DNA from: Nannochloropsis oceanica
Lineage: Eukaryota > Sar > Eustigmatophyceae > Eustigmatales > Monodopsidaceae
Direction of reading: 5' to 3'
Assembly: GCA_004519485.1 (NCBI GenBank)
Contig: CP038115.1
Coordinates: forward strand, 682,001 to 746,000
DNA: 64,000 bases
Shown: piece after piece, positions 1-12,135 of the stretch
How positions within the stretch are numbered: the stretch's first letter is position 1
Layout of the letters: every line of letters begins with the position of its first letter
Notes under the pieces: model-generated
Told to the model about the DNA's origin: nothing
What the model saw: the letters and a program-made list of their open reading frames with translations, nothing else
Databases searched by the model: none
Translations under genes and position numbers: made by a program

Positions 1-150
1 TTTTAATAAAGTATTCAAGAGAGGGAAATGGTAGGTTGAGAAAACTGTGATTTCAAGGAGGGGATGAGGGAGGATAAAGCAAGAGGTAATAGGACAAGAA
101 GCTATGGCCGTCGACGAAGATGCAAAGTATATTATTGATTGCTTGCCAAA
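1..150 (+). repeat. Duplicated 3' flank of a secreted-protein gene (copy 1)
   Basis: These 150 bases match 9474-9623 with one visible mismatch (position 131). At 9474 the copy lies 24 bp after the stop codon of the secreted-protein gene at 7944-9450, so it is that gene's 3' UTR and terminator region. By inference, a paralogue of that gene ends just left of the window in the same orientation. After position 150 the two copies diverge but patches of similarity continue to about 400 (for example near 350-385 versus 9777-9815). Confidence 0.9.
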
Positions 151-547
151 GAGTGAATCTAAGAGAACTCTTTCGGGTGCCCAGATGTCGAACGAAGGAT
201 AAAGAAGGAATTATGGCATCAAGTGTGCGGCTGCGTCGTTCTACTCTGTATCTTCTTCTTTGTCTTTTTCCCTCGGTGCTCTTTTTTGTTGTGCCTTGTC
301 TAAAAGTGGGCTGTACGAGTTAACACCGACTCCTGGCCCATAAAGCAAGTACTCAATGCCCCTCGTTTTACTGGCATGTATCTTATTTTCTTTATTTTTT
401 ACGCTCAATCCATAGAGATGAATGAGCATAATTTCCTCTGACATACCCCATTGTAGCAGATAAAAAGCTGCACGAACATATCTATATTTCGTCGCATCCT
501 CTTGTTTATGAGCTGCAGCTTTCTCTCGCCCTCCTTTCGATGAGGTC

Positions 548-3500
548 TTAAACATACATGTGTGTGCCGTACAACTTGCGCTCCTGGCCCGAGTGTCGCA
601 ACTCATAACTCTGCGAATACCCGACCTGCCCATTCTCGGCCTTGGCCTGCTCAACGGGAGGGGATGGAACGTGAGTGAAATGCCGAGTGACCAACTACCA
701 CATGCCACTTGCGCGTGCATGCATGAGTCCCTTGTCGTACCTGGAAGAAGTAGTCGGCAGGGATCATTTCTTCGACGAAAACCATGTCAACCGTGGCGTG
801 GCCCTCCTCGTCCGTCATGACGCTCTGCAGCTTATGCACCACGTGCTCGGCCGTCTCATGTTCCTACAGGACAGGAGAGGGGGAAAGGAGTTGGTTGAGC
901 ATCATTTTAGCCAAAATGAGAGAGAAAGGACAGGGGACGAAGCAGGGGAAGACGAGTCTTAGTCAGATACGTTACACCAGCCACCGAAACTGCCCCATAT
1001 TCTGTCTCCCCGTCCCTTCCTGCCCTCCCTCTCCTCCCTTCCCTCCCTATTTTCTCTTGTATACATACCTTGAAGCGGTAGAGGTCAAGTTGAAGGGTGG
1101 TCGACGCAGGAAAGTTCTCGAGGTACATGTGGTAGGTCTTGCCGTACTTCGCGTGGGTCACGGGCACGGCCGTTTGCTCTGGGTCCACCAGCACGGCTGA
1201 ATGGCTGCCCAAAGACCGGTGCCGGGCCGTTAGGTGCAACTGGAGAGAAGGAGAAAAGGGAGACAATATGGCGCAACGCACGCCAGGCGAGAGGGCCGAG
1301 TGAATAGAACGTAGAGAAAACAAAGGTATTGACTTTGGAAGATGAAACGTACCGGAGAATTGTAGGCGGGGACAAAAAGCTCGTTCGTGCTGATAATGTC
1401 TACATGGCCCAGCTCGATGCCCTGGGTGTGAGGAAGGGAGAGGAAAGAGGGCGTGGATGAGATGGCGGCATGGAAAGAGAGACGTATATTATAATGTAAT
1501 CCTGCCCGCGAAGAAGGACAACTCATAACTAGGACCTCTTTTCCTCTTTTTGTTCAACTCCCCTTGCTCCATGCACGTAGACGTACCGACATGGTGGCGT
1601 AGGCCGCCTTGATGTTCTGCGCCAAGCGGCCCTCCCGCGCCTCATCCGCGCTCCCGTCCAAGCCTGCCCGCACAATGTCCATGGCCTCCTTGGTCGTCGT
1701 CATCAGCACCATCTACATTCAAAAAGAGGAAAAGAGGGAGTGAAAGACGAGAGAAGAAGAGAAAAGGGACGATGAGTTGCTGATGATGAATATTGAAACA
1801 CGACGACAGAGGCGCCATACATGCTCACTTCTCTTTCACATTCCTGCTCGCATTCATCTTTGCGTTCCCCGTTCCATCCTTTCGCCTTTCCTTCCGTCTT
1901 CTCGCACATACCTCGACGGTGTGTGTCTTGCTGAAGTCCTGGTCCTCATACAGGCTGCGGGCCCGGGCCTGCTGATGTTCGCCGAACTGGGGGTCAAGCT
2001 CGCCGTGGTACAGGTTCACCTGCGTGGTAGGTGGAAACAAAGGAAAGGAAGGAGTGACGAAGCGGATCAGAAAGTCGTGCAGCGAGCCAAACACAAGACG
2101 TCGGCTTTAGATTGGACAGAGCAAAATACGCCACCCCAAAATCACTCTATATACTTCTGTACTCACAATAATAGAGTCTTTGTCCTCGCTGGCGCCCTGC
2201 AGCTCGGCCACGGCCGCCACCACCGCCTCTTGCAGCTCGGGTAGGTCCAGGGCATCCACGTCAGCCTCGGAGGTGGTAGTGATGGTGGCCATCATAATGT
2301 GATGGTCGTCGTACTTGAGCGCCTCGGTGTCCCCAGGAATGCTGGCGCTGTAGGATGGAAGGTAAGGGGAGTAGGTTGAGATGGATGCGTGACTGCCTGT
2401 GTTGGTGGCCATGGTCACAGACTGTCCTTAATCTTCATGCAGGCACATCTCTTTTTCTTTCTCACACTTGTTCTCCGTTGCGTTGCCTTTCTTTGCCTCT
2501 ACTTACTTGCTCGACATTCTCTGGTTGTTCGGCATGATCAAGTTGGCGCAGTCGTCCTCCACCTGGCACCCGCCGAGTCCGCCACCTTGCGCGCTGTGCG
2601 TGTATTGGGGTGTATATGTGGGGGTTGGGTTGAATGTGAGCTCGGTACTTACTGGGCCAAGGTGAGTGTGACTGCATTTCGTCGTCCTTCTCTTTTTTGG
2701 GGGATCCATTGTACGTACCCTGGCACATTGCACATCCCGCAGTAGCCGTCCGTCTTGGATGCGATTTCGAAAGCGGCTACCTCCGTCTCCCTCTCAATGG
2801 CCGGTAGGCGGCCAGGGAGATTCATGCTACCTATCTGCGCCTGCATCCTGTCAAACGTCTGGGACAAGGACAAAGGGGGACACAGGGTGAAAGATGAAAA
2901 GTGAGCAAGTGGTACAATATTCATTCGCGTCTCGCCTATGGTCCACCTTCCCGAATAGCGGCTGCTTTCGCTCTTCGACCTACCCTCGCCCACTTACATC
3001 CAACCACTGAGGGGGCACAAGGTTCTCGAACCTCTTGCGGTCGAAGGTGGTGCGCGAGACATTGGCGGCTAGCACAGAGATGTCCTGTTAGAGAGAAGAA
3101 ACCAACAAACGAGGAAGAACAGATCAGAGCAAGAACAAGACATACCTCTCTTCTCGAGTACGCTCTAAGTATGACCGACCAACACATCCAGCCAGACGAT
3201 TCTTTCCCTCCCTTGCTTCCAACGTCTTGACGTACCATGGGGTTCATTGCCGAGGCCTTCAGATTGCGGTCGCCACTGGTGCTGTTTTCGGCCTCCTCGG
3301 CGTCAAGGTGATCGCGGTGCCATAGGTTGGTGGCGTGGCGGCGGACCTGCGTGGGCAGATGCCGAGTGTGACCACCCTGTTCGAAGAAAGCGCGGAGCTC
3401 ACGCTGTTTTGCCGAAAGCTGGCGCTTGGACGATGCTCGTGACAGGCGAGGGCCCGTGCGTTCGGGGGCCATGAGGGTACGGGGCGCCTTAGGACCGGGC

Positions 3501-6500
3501 GAGGTACGAGCCTTGGACGCGGCGACGGCCGCAGGACCTCGGCGCTTGTCGGAAAGGGCGCGAGCTCGGCCTTCCTCGCCACCAGAACTGGCACCCTCGT
3601 TACCCTTCTCGTAGCCGAAGGCCAGGTTGACTGTCAAGGGCGGAGTGAGGGGGAAAAATAGTGAATATACTCCAATAAGATCTCCCGTTGTTCACACCCT
3701 CTGTTCCCCTTCCGTTTCGCCTATTATCTCTTCCTGCCATCGCTAGCACTTACTAAGCTTCATGCAGCCCTGCACGGGGGCCACAAATGTAGGCAGATTA
3801 TAGAGAGAACGGTCCGTCGTCAGCGCGCGGGCACGACCCTCCTCTACTATTACGCCCCCCTGATTGACACCCACAGGAGAGCCTTCAGACTCGCAGGTGC
3901 CCTGATAAGGGCGGAAAGGGGAAGGAGACGGGAAAAGATGAGGGAGGAGGGGATGTGGAGAAGATCATCTACTTGTATCCTGATGCATCAAATTTCAATC
4001 CATGTGAGTGTAGTCTTCGTCCCGGCCTCCACTTTCTTCTCTCCGGTCCTTCACTTACCATGACGAAGAATTCGGACACGCGCGTGACGCGGGGCCCGTA
4101 GAACTCAACAAGAGGTGTGGCCCATACGACCATGGCCCCAGCCCCCACGTATATGACTTCTCCCAATGTCCGCGAAAACTCGATCGCGCTTGCCTCACAA
4201 ATCGGCGAGGCAATCCAAGTAATGAAGCCGGCTAGGAAGAGGAAGAGAGGAAGAAATAAGAGAATGACTTTAAAGAATGACTTGTCTGAAGGACAGGTAT
4301 TCGATTTATTACAAGGTGAACAAGGGAAACAGAAATATTCTCTTTCGTCTTTGAGTCTCCACACTCTCTCTTCTTACCGTCATTGGCGATATATTCACCC
4401 AACATAAAGACGGCGGCGAGGGCGATAAATTCGACGAGAACAATGCCCGTAAAGGATCCGTACCCAGCGCCAATGAAGAGATTGCCACCCTGTGAGAAAA
4501 GACGGGAAGTGTGGAAAGGCGAGTGTATATGTGAGATGAAGGGATCACAGCACCTTGAGAGCCAGCTTTTTTCTTCATTCCTTCTGGGTTTCCTTCATGA
4601 GTCTTCATACCTGACCGTTTTCGCTTGCTTGGGACAGATACTCAGCGTACGGGTTGCCTGTTCCGATGTAGACACCCGATCCTAGGAAAGTGACTTCTCC
4701 AAGCGTTGCCTACGGGAAAAAAAGATCCGGTGAATCAAGGGTACGGGTATCAGTATAGGAGGTCGAAGGAGACAGGAAGGAGAAGGAAGGCGTGATTGGC
4801 CCGAAGTAAATTGTGAAATATAGCATAAGCACGTACAAACATAAGAATTCCATTATACTCATTGAATGGACAGCCAGTGGAGATAAGTGCGCCCGCTCCG
4901 ACCGTGTACTCGAAACCCACGCCAAATGTCGTGCCTAGTGCGAAGGCTTCCAAATTGTTCACACCCGTCAAGATCATAGCTCCTGGAAAAGGAAAGAATA
5001 GAAAGGAAGGTGGTAAAGCGGAAGGGAAAACGATTTGTGACCGCTTAGGTTGCCGATGACGCGGTAAGGTCAGGCATCCCTTCTCATCCCTTTCTTACCT
5101 CCCAAGACGTTCAGCTCGCCCGTGCCTGTAAAGACGACGGCAGCCGAGTACTCGCTAATTTGGGAAACCGTCATGGCCATCACACCGCCTGTCGGTACAA
5201 GGAACAGGAAAAGAACCGAGGCGCGGTAAAAAGGAGTAATTAAGATATAAGATCATACAAAGAACCTGCGCAGACTTGCTTCCCATTCTTCAAAGCCCCT
5301 GCATAATTCAAAATACCCGCTGAAACGTGTATACCTGCCACGAGGAAGCCCTGTGCCATGCAGTTTTCATTGACGATGCCATTGTTCTCCATAAATGTGT
5401 TGAAAGTGTACGTAGAGAGACCCGCGAACTGAGCAACAAACTGTGAGGGTTGAGTCAAAGTGATACGTCAGTACAAAGTGAGTCATGGTCATACCTGGAT
5501 GACTCTAGGTACATTTCTGTTTCTTTGCACCCTTCCTCTTCTGCACTCTGCACTTACCAATCCTACGCCATTCTCCACCCCCAGTACCGTGTTCTCCAAA
5601 AATGTACAGCCCGTAAAGGTCAGGATCCCGCCCAGCTGCAGGACGTTGGCGCCAATGAAAAGGGTGTTGCCGAAAGCATACAACACGGTCAAGTCAAAGA
5701 ACATGCAGCCGATGAAGTCTGGTATGGAGGGATATTTAAGCGGGCGGTTAAGAGACAAGAAGGTTTTGACAGTATGCTCACACGGGCCTTAAAAAGACAT
5801 GATATAAAGTATGGATCCATTCACACAGTCTTTCCATCGTGCGTCACACACATGGGAGCCTCTTTCCTCTTCACATACCAATCTGTCCGCCCACCGCGAA
5901 GACGTGACCGCCATAGATGCGGTAGACCTCACGACCCAGGGTACGCCGAATATTGCGCTCAATGCCCGACTCAAGATCTGGGTCATCGATAAAGAGAACA
6001 CCCGTAAATTTTGCGCCCAAGGCATCCGAATCAATCATGACACTGCCACCCCGAATCTCGTTCACCTTGCCCGTGGGTGCAGTGTTCGCGAAGCGCTCAA
6101 AAGGCAAGGGATCCCGAAAAATACCATCGCTCATCAGCTGTTGCACGAATCGCAGGTCCAGGAAGCCACCAGCGGTGACATGCCACGTGCGCACAGACTC
6201 TTCACCGTCAAGAACGGGCAGAATGCTGGGGTTTCCCATAACCACCACGCGGCGTCGGACAAAGATCTCCTCCTCAATCTCGAAGATCTTACCGGGGGCA
6301 AGGTAAACAATGCTGCATGCTTTGTTCTACGAGTCGAGAATGATTGAAAGGATCGAGGAAAAGAAAAAGGTCGATGAACGAGATAGAATTGGACAACCCC
6401 CCAGAACAAATCATACCTCAACGGCGTCCTTGAGCTCGTCAAAGTCGGCGGCGAAACAGGAATCCTCGGGCAAGCCTTCCAAGCCACCGCCCGCCACTGC

Positions 6501-7221
6501 CAACCCCATCTGGACATCTACCAAAAAATCAGGCGGAGTGCCGGAGGTTTTGGCCTCGGCGGCCTCGTCCGATACTTTGTAAGCTGCCTCTCCGGCCTTA
6601 TTCGTGACGAAAGTCAACCCAGGACCTGCCGCAGTACCTGTCGGCAGTGTGGAGTCGCTCGCCTGTGCGTGTGGTGTGATGTTTCAGCGAAAAAAACGCC
6701 AGCAAGACATGCATCCTAGATACTGGAATATGAACATTGATTCTTGGAACGTACCTGCTGCGTAGTCGTCATGGACGTTTCTGGCACCTTGATGTCGGCC
6801 TGTGTTAGTTTTTATAAAGAGATCGTGGTCGGTTGCAAAAACCTTTGCAGCTCGGTTTCTTTCTCCGACACGTACCGGCGCTTCACTCGTTGTCGTCGCA
6901 GTGTCAAACATCAAAGAGAAAGGGACAGTTGTGTCACCCATCGGTGTCGTCTGTGCTCCGGACCTCCCGGCTGACTTGTTTTGGTCCTGTGTGCGTGTGT
7001 GCGTGTGGGTGTAAAGGCGAGGAGATGAGGCGGGCATGCAACATGTGGCTTATACGTACCCACGTATCCTCAGCTCCTTTCTGCTTGCTTACCTTGCCCC
7101 CCGAAACGATGGCTATAGTGGCCACCAGGCCCGCAACGAGCACGACGGCTAAGGCTGCGAGGCCTACACGCCTCCTCCGAGTCTGGCCGTCTCCGGGACC
7201 GCTCGCATGTGCTGCGGCCAT
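548..7221 (-). CDS. Membrane-anchored right-handed beta-helix (pectin-lyase-fold) protein
   Basis: A gene of about 24 small exons read on the minus strand, roughly 1,000 residues. Exon 1 (7060-7221) encodes a short basic cytoplasmic tail (TRRRR) and one hydrophobic segment of about 22 residues, a type II signal anchor. Exon 2 is 6876-6986. After a Thr/Ser-rich stalk, the long exon ending near 5880 has the start of a beta-helix: GNPSILPVLDG, then GGFLDLRFV and IRGGSVMI. The following exons (about 5700 down to 3960) each carry a helix-rung-like unit, for example GANVLQLGGILTF, GAMILTGVNN and GGNLFIGAG, with scattered Cys. A basic low-complexity segment follows (about 3630-3250). The C-terminal third, after 3100, is probably a beta-sandwich. 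The stop is at 548-550. A role at the cell surface or in the extracellular matrix is inferred from topology. No catalytic residues of pectate lyases were identified. Exon borders in the middle are approximate. Confidence 0.7.
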
Positions 7222-7943
7222 GCTAGATGCACTGTGAAAGCTGTCTATAGGATGTATTTATAGATCGAGATTAGTTCGTCCTAGAGACACTTTGTATTCG
7301 GTGGGCGCAACGTTTTGGAAGGGTACTTCACATTGACATAGCGGTGGAAAGCTCCATGATCGTCAAGCCCCGCATTGTTTAAGAGATGAGCGTTGAAGGA
7401 GGCAGAGGCCAGCAAGGGTGCCAAGAGGTGGCGAGGCGATAGCGAGTGTCGTCTGACTATTACTTCTCAATCAGGAAAAACGCACGATCCTTTGAATATG
7501 GTCAAGAAACGTTCCCTCAAAAAAAGGCACGCTCGCTTGTGAACCGGCCACGCGCCATGGACTGATTAGAAATCGGGTCATAAATCAAGATGCTCTCTTG
7601 AGTGTACGTCTACATGGCGCGTGCCTCAAATGATCGACTCGTTGAGACGAAACAGGGAGAATCTCTGTGTTCAAACCCGCCGCTCTCCGATAAGGGGCGG
7701 TGAGTAGACAGGTACGGAGAGAATATAATAGTCAACACAACCTGTTAATGGTAGCCTATAATTACCACAACCTAGGATTTACTCTCTTCATTCACGTAAT
7801 GGACGTCAAAGCAAGCAAAGCGCATGCCACGCTCTGACGCTCTATTATGTCGAGCACCTGTCGCCTGGCGACTTCTGCTCAGGCACTCATACAACAACGA
7901 AAATCACCTTCCCCCACTCGTGCTCCGCACACAGGTCAAAACA
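7222..7943. promoter_or_regulatory. Divergent intergenic region
   Basis: About 720 bp between the start codons of the beta-helix gene (minus) and the secreted-protein gene (plus). It must hold both promoters. No gene is seen in it. I see no convincing TATA box or operator that I could defend. Confidence 0.5.
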
Positions 7944-9450
7944 ATGCAAAAATTAATGGCGACCCGGGGCATCCTGATGCTCCTGGTGGCTTGCGTGTGC
8001 GGCAGCGTCCAAGGCCAGCTTTCGGCGCGTAAGAAGATAGCATCAGGCTCCAGCAAGGCAGGCGTGGCCGAGGCGTGGGACCAGATGGGGGAGCAGGTCA
8101 AGGCCAACGCGGAGGCAGTCAAGGCAGCCATGCCAGGCCGTAAGTAGAACGAAGAAGTGGGAGAAGGTTGAGACATTGATGCCTGCACGCGCACACCCAT
8201 CTACAACATTTTCGTTTCCCCTACACTTTTCCTTTTCTATCGCTCTCTCCAGTCTTGGATCCCGTGGGCTCGACGAGCAAGCTGGCCTTTTTCCAGGCCG
8301 TGAAGAAGGCTGGCGGCGTGGACGCCATCGAGTTATTCGACACTGTCATCAAGAGCAAGGCCTTTGAGGTAGGCACAATCTCAATGTGTGTCTCTGTGTA
8401 TGTGTATGTGTATGTCTACGTGTGTGTGCGTGTAGGGTGTGTGATACTCTCTAATTCCTTGCATTTCTCTCTCTTACACGTCCCTCACTTTCCCTCCTTC
8501 CTTATCTTCTTTCCGCCCTTCTTCCTAACACCAGAAAATCCTGGAGAACGTGGAGGTGCAGCACCGGTTGATGGAGGAAATTCCCATCCTCGGAGCCATT
8601 CCAGGCTTTCTGGAGGTGAAGGGCCGACGCCTCAGCGACGAGGAGGTGCGGTGCAGCGGGAAGGAGGGGAGGGGGTGAGGGAGGAATTTCGTTGGTTGAG
8701 CGTATTTCCTTTACAATCATAATCATCGACCTTGCGCTTTACCACCTCCTCCTCTATATTCAGACCAAGGCCGGGTTTAGGAAGGGCATGCAAAACATGT
8801 GGAACATGATGAAGACTGTGGCCGAACACGCCAAGGTAAGCCTTCCTTCCGCCCTCCCTCCTTCCCTGTCTTTCCCTTTCTCATCCGCCCTCCTGCTTCC
8901 CCTATTTTTGATTCCAGGACCCCACACTCATGAACACAAAGCTGGTGGAACTCTCAAAGTCCGATGACCCTGAGATTTTGGTAAGGAGACGTGGGAAAAG
9001 ACGGAAGAGAAGAAGGGCGCTTCCTCTCCATCCACAACCACCGACTACCTCTCTTCAGTCTCTGTCCCTCACGTATTTCCCTCGCCACCTTTTGTTTTCC
9101 CTTATTCTGCTCTCCAGGCGCTATTCAAGGCAGCGGGTGAGAACGACGAGGCCTCGATAATGGAGCTGCAGAACATGGTGGCCGCCGACCTTTACCCCGG
9201 TACGAGGCAATGAAGGAGAGAGGGAGGGAAGGAGGGATGGAGGGAGGGAGGGACAGCAAAGAAGCGACGCCAAAGAGTCACGTCACTCACTTTATGCTAT
9301 TACTCTTATCTATGCATAGGCGTGGACGTGTCTGTCATGCGTGACATCCTGGACGCACAGAGCTTCGACAAGATCTTGTCCTTCCCCGAGCTCTCCCGCT
9401 TCGTCGACCAGGACCCCTACCTAGCCAAGGTGCTGAGGACGCCCAAGTAA
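7944..9450 (+). CDS. Small secreted protein of unknown family (256 aa, 7 exons)
   Basis: Exons 7944-8139, 8253-8368, 8535-8645, 8764-8835, 8918-8980, 9118-9199 and 9320-9450 join in frame through GT-AG introns to 256 residues. The start was chosen because it is followed at once by a classical signal peptide: the hydrophobic run GILMLLVACVCG, then a likely cleavage site near VQG-QLS. The mature part is helical-looking, charged, without transmembrane segments and nearly Cys-free. It contains regularly spaced hydrophobics (FFQAVKKAGGVDAIELFDTV, HRLMEEIPILGAIPGFLEV). I do not recognise the fold. The 3' flank is duplicated at the left window edge, so a paralogue probably lies upstream. Secretion is inferred from the signal peptide; the function is unknown. 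Confidence 0.75.
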
Positions 9451-9473
9451 AGGCGTGTAGGCACGAAATAATA

Positions 9474-9623
9474 TTTTAATAAAGTATTCAAGAGAGGGAA
9501 ATGGTAGGTTGAGAAAACTGTGATTTCAAGGAGGGGATGAGGGAGGATAAAGCAAGAGGTAATAGGACAAGAAGCTATGGCCGTCGACGAAGATGCAAAG
9601 TATGTTATTGATTGCTTGCCAAA
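9474..9623 (+). repeat. Duplicated 3' flank (copy 2)
   Basis: This 150 bp copy matches 1-150 almost perfectly. It sits immediately after the stop codon of the 7944-9450 gene and includes an AATAAA-like motif (ttttaataaa), so it is likely the 3' UTR and polyadenylation region. Confidence 0.9.
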
Positions 9624-10307
9624 AGGCAGGTTATAGAAAAATCCTTGGGATGTTTCTGCCTAGAAAGTCAAACAAACGAATGAAGAAATAACGATGTTAC
9701 CAAATGCGCGGATGTGTCTTTATTGTGTGGTCTTTTCCTTCTTCTTGTGCTGTGAATCTCCCTCCCAAGATTGTAAATGCTCAACGCCCTTCGTTTTACA
9801 AGCATCAATATTTATCTTATACAAGATAAGTGGCACCGCCTTGATTTAGCGGCGTCCTACGTTTGGCCGGAGCGGGTCTCAAGTCGAGGAGGAGGGTACA
9901 AGGAGGTTTTTGAAATATTATACAAAATAATAACGGTAACGTTGAGATGGCCCGGCCCGGAGGCGCGTGCCTCCTGGTTCTCTCCCAAGATGTTGAAAAA
10001 GCTAGAGAGCACACGCCCCCATCTACTTCTACTTGCTACGATGCACCTAAAAATTCCATGACGGCGCATACCCACAACGTACTCCTTATTCATTCGTGAT
10101 CCGCCAGCTATATTCAAGCCCCTTCTTGCCGTTGGAATGAGGCAGACACTACGTCGACCTCGACTTCCTTGTCCTCCTCCCCTATGTACGACATGTATCC
10201 GCATATATGAACCGTGGATCCCTGCTCTGTACTACTGACGACCCAATCTTACAAATTTCCATCCAGAGTACTGCCGGGCCTCACGAGAAATCGCCTACCC
10301 ATCTACC
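9624..10307. other. Intergenic, no gene seen
   Basis: Between the duplicated 3' flank and the next start codon. Short ORFs here have no recognisable content. The first 200 bp are a diverged continuation of the flank duplication. The right part must hold the promoter of the gene at 10308. Confidence 0.5.
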
Positions 10308-11376
10308 ATGCTTCGCCCCTCAATCCTCTCGGGCCTAGCGCTCCTTGCGACTCTGCGGTCGGTATTGGTACGTATTTCCTCCCCCCCTTTCTTTTCCTAC
10401 CCGACTCACTCCTTGATTGCCCTCTGTCCACATCTAATTCCAAAGGCACAAGGAAAACGCCAGTGGGTGGAGGGCTACCCTGTCCCAACCAACAACCAGA
10501 GCGATCCCTCCAGCCCCCCTTTCGCCCAGGGCGTCCAGCTTGACGATATCGTCTACCAATCTTTCGAGACCAAGGCCAAATCCCACCGGGCGGGCGACAT
10601 TATCCGGCTGTACACGACTTTCAAGCTCAATCGATGGCCCGAGGGCGCCACCTCTATTTACTGCGCGGTACGTGTATCTGTATGTGCATGCCCTGTCCCT
10701 CTCGTCGTCCTTTCACTCGACTTAATCTTGATCACCTAACTTTTCATCCCCCCGCCCTCAGATGCGCAACTACAACGGTACCGCCACTGGGGGCGGCTCC
10801 AACTTCGCCATCAAAAACCGCAGAGAATTCTTCCACAAGAAGAAGTACGGGACAAACTACCAGATCGCCTTGTCCGAGACGGACGGCAAGATCGTGTGGG
10901 ATTTTCAAAGGGCGGGGGAGTACCTTCAGGTCGGCCACACTTGGACGCTCTACGCCAAGGTCGTGATGAACAAGAACGTGGACATTAACGTTAATACCTG
11001 GCGAGCCTACTGCGAGACCAAGCAGGACGACCCCTTAAAAAGTTGGTACTATTTCAAGAGCTGGATGGAAGTAAGTAACTTGCAGATTTCTGGCTCGCCT
11101 CAGACCCGTACGCATTAGCTCTTTCTCTTGCATTCGCGAGAGGAAATATGTCTTTCTCTCGTCTCGTCCCTTGCATCTACCTTATTCCCAACCTTCCCTC
11201 CTTTTCTCCTGCTCTCCATTCCTACCCCCTCCCCACATATTTAGTTGCCTGTCACTCCGGCAGGCCGTGTAAAGAAGTCTACGGGCCCGGTCGGCCCTGG
11301 CCAGAAGGCCTACAGGAAGTTTATCAGGAGGGAGAAGAGGATGAAGGCCAAGAAGACCGGGGCCTCCAAAGAATAA
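10308..11376 (+). CDS. Secreted protein, WR-x-C-E-K family, paralogue 1
   Basis: Exons 10308-10367, 10446-10667, 10762-11070 and 11245-11376 are all phase 0 and give 240 residues. Exon 1 is almost purely the signal peptide (LSGLALLATLRSVL). The mature protein is rich in beta-forming residues and shares with the genes at 14049 and 15938 an early YC pair ending exon 2 (SIYCA) and the motif TWRAYCETK near the end of exon 3. The last exon adds a very basic tail (RREKRMKAKK). The family is not one I can name. The two shared Cys could form a disulfide in a beta-sandwich (inference). There are no membrane segments beyond the signal peptide. It heads a run of three paralogues interrupted by a minus-strand dioxygenase gene. 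Confidence 0.8.
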
Positions 11377-12135
11377 AGTTAAGGCTCCCTGTTCGGGAAC
11401 TAACGAGAGGCTGTCCTCCTGGACATGTGCAATAGCCCGAAGATCCAAAAAGGATACACTGCCAAAGTATTTCATGCGATGAGGATTGCTTGATGTAAAG
11501 TAGGGAGAGGTTAGTAGGAGAGAAAGTTGGTGCTTTGTGCGTGTGTGTCTGTATTGCATGCATGTGGATGAAGTAGGGGCCACATTACAAGAAGAGAAGA
11601 AATAGAGAAAAAGGTCAGGAAATCGTGTTCTTTTTTGAAAAAAGGTTTCATTTTTCACTTGTTTCCGTCATCATGCCATCGACCCTTAGCGTGGCTCCTC
11701 TAGTCATGCGTCTGTCTTTCTGATTTATCCATTCATTCTTTCACTCAAGTCTTCGCTGCCCTCACTGCTCCATCCCCAGATCCTCCCTTTAACATACCCG
11801 GATCCTCCTTTAGTTTTACAGAAGAAATCAATGTCTCTATCGTCATCTACAAGTCCTCACTTTCCTTCATTCACCCATCATTGCCTTTTGTGCATCACAT
11901 CGAAAAAAGAGAAAACAAGTATATGATAGAGCTTCACAAGAAAAGAGATGAAAAAGCGAGACGGCGAAGTAGAACACCAGAGAAGGAAAACGATGCACTC
12001 TTGCCCGAAGAGTAGTGGAATAGAGAAAAAGAATATAAAGTAAAATAATCAGAGAAAAAAGGAAGGCAAGAGACATTCACCAACTCATCCATTGTCATGT
12101 GTCTCTTTTAAATTTTCCCTTCATCCATTTCATGC
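11377..12135. other. Convergent intergenic region, no gene seen
   Basis: This lies between the 3' ends of the gene at 10308 (plus) and the dioxygenase gene (minus). It is AT-richer than the genes, and the ORFs in it have no recognisable content. It should contain both 3' UTRs. Confidence 0.5.

Noticed and set aside
7610-7705. Possible tRNA gene (GTTCAAACC resembling a B box)
   Set aside because: I could not draw an acceptor stem or an A box at the right distance.
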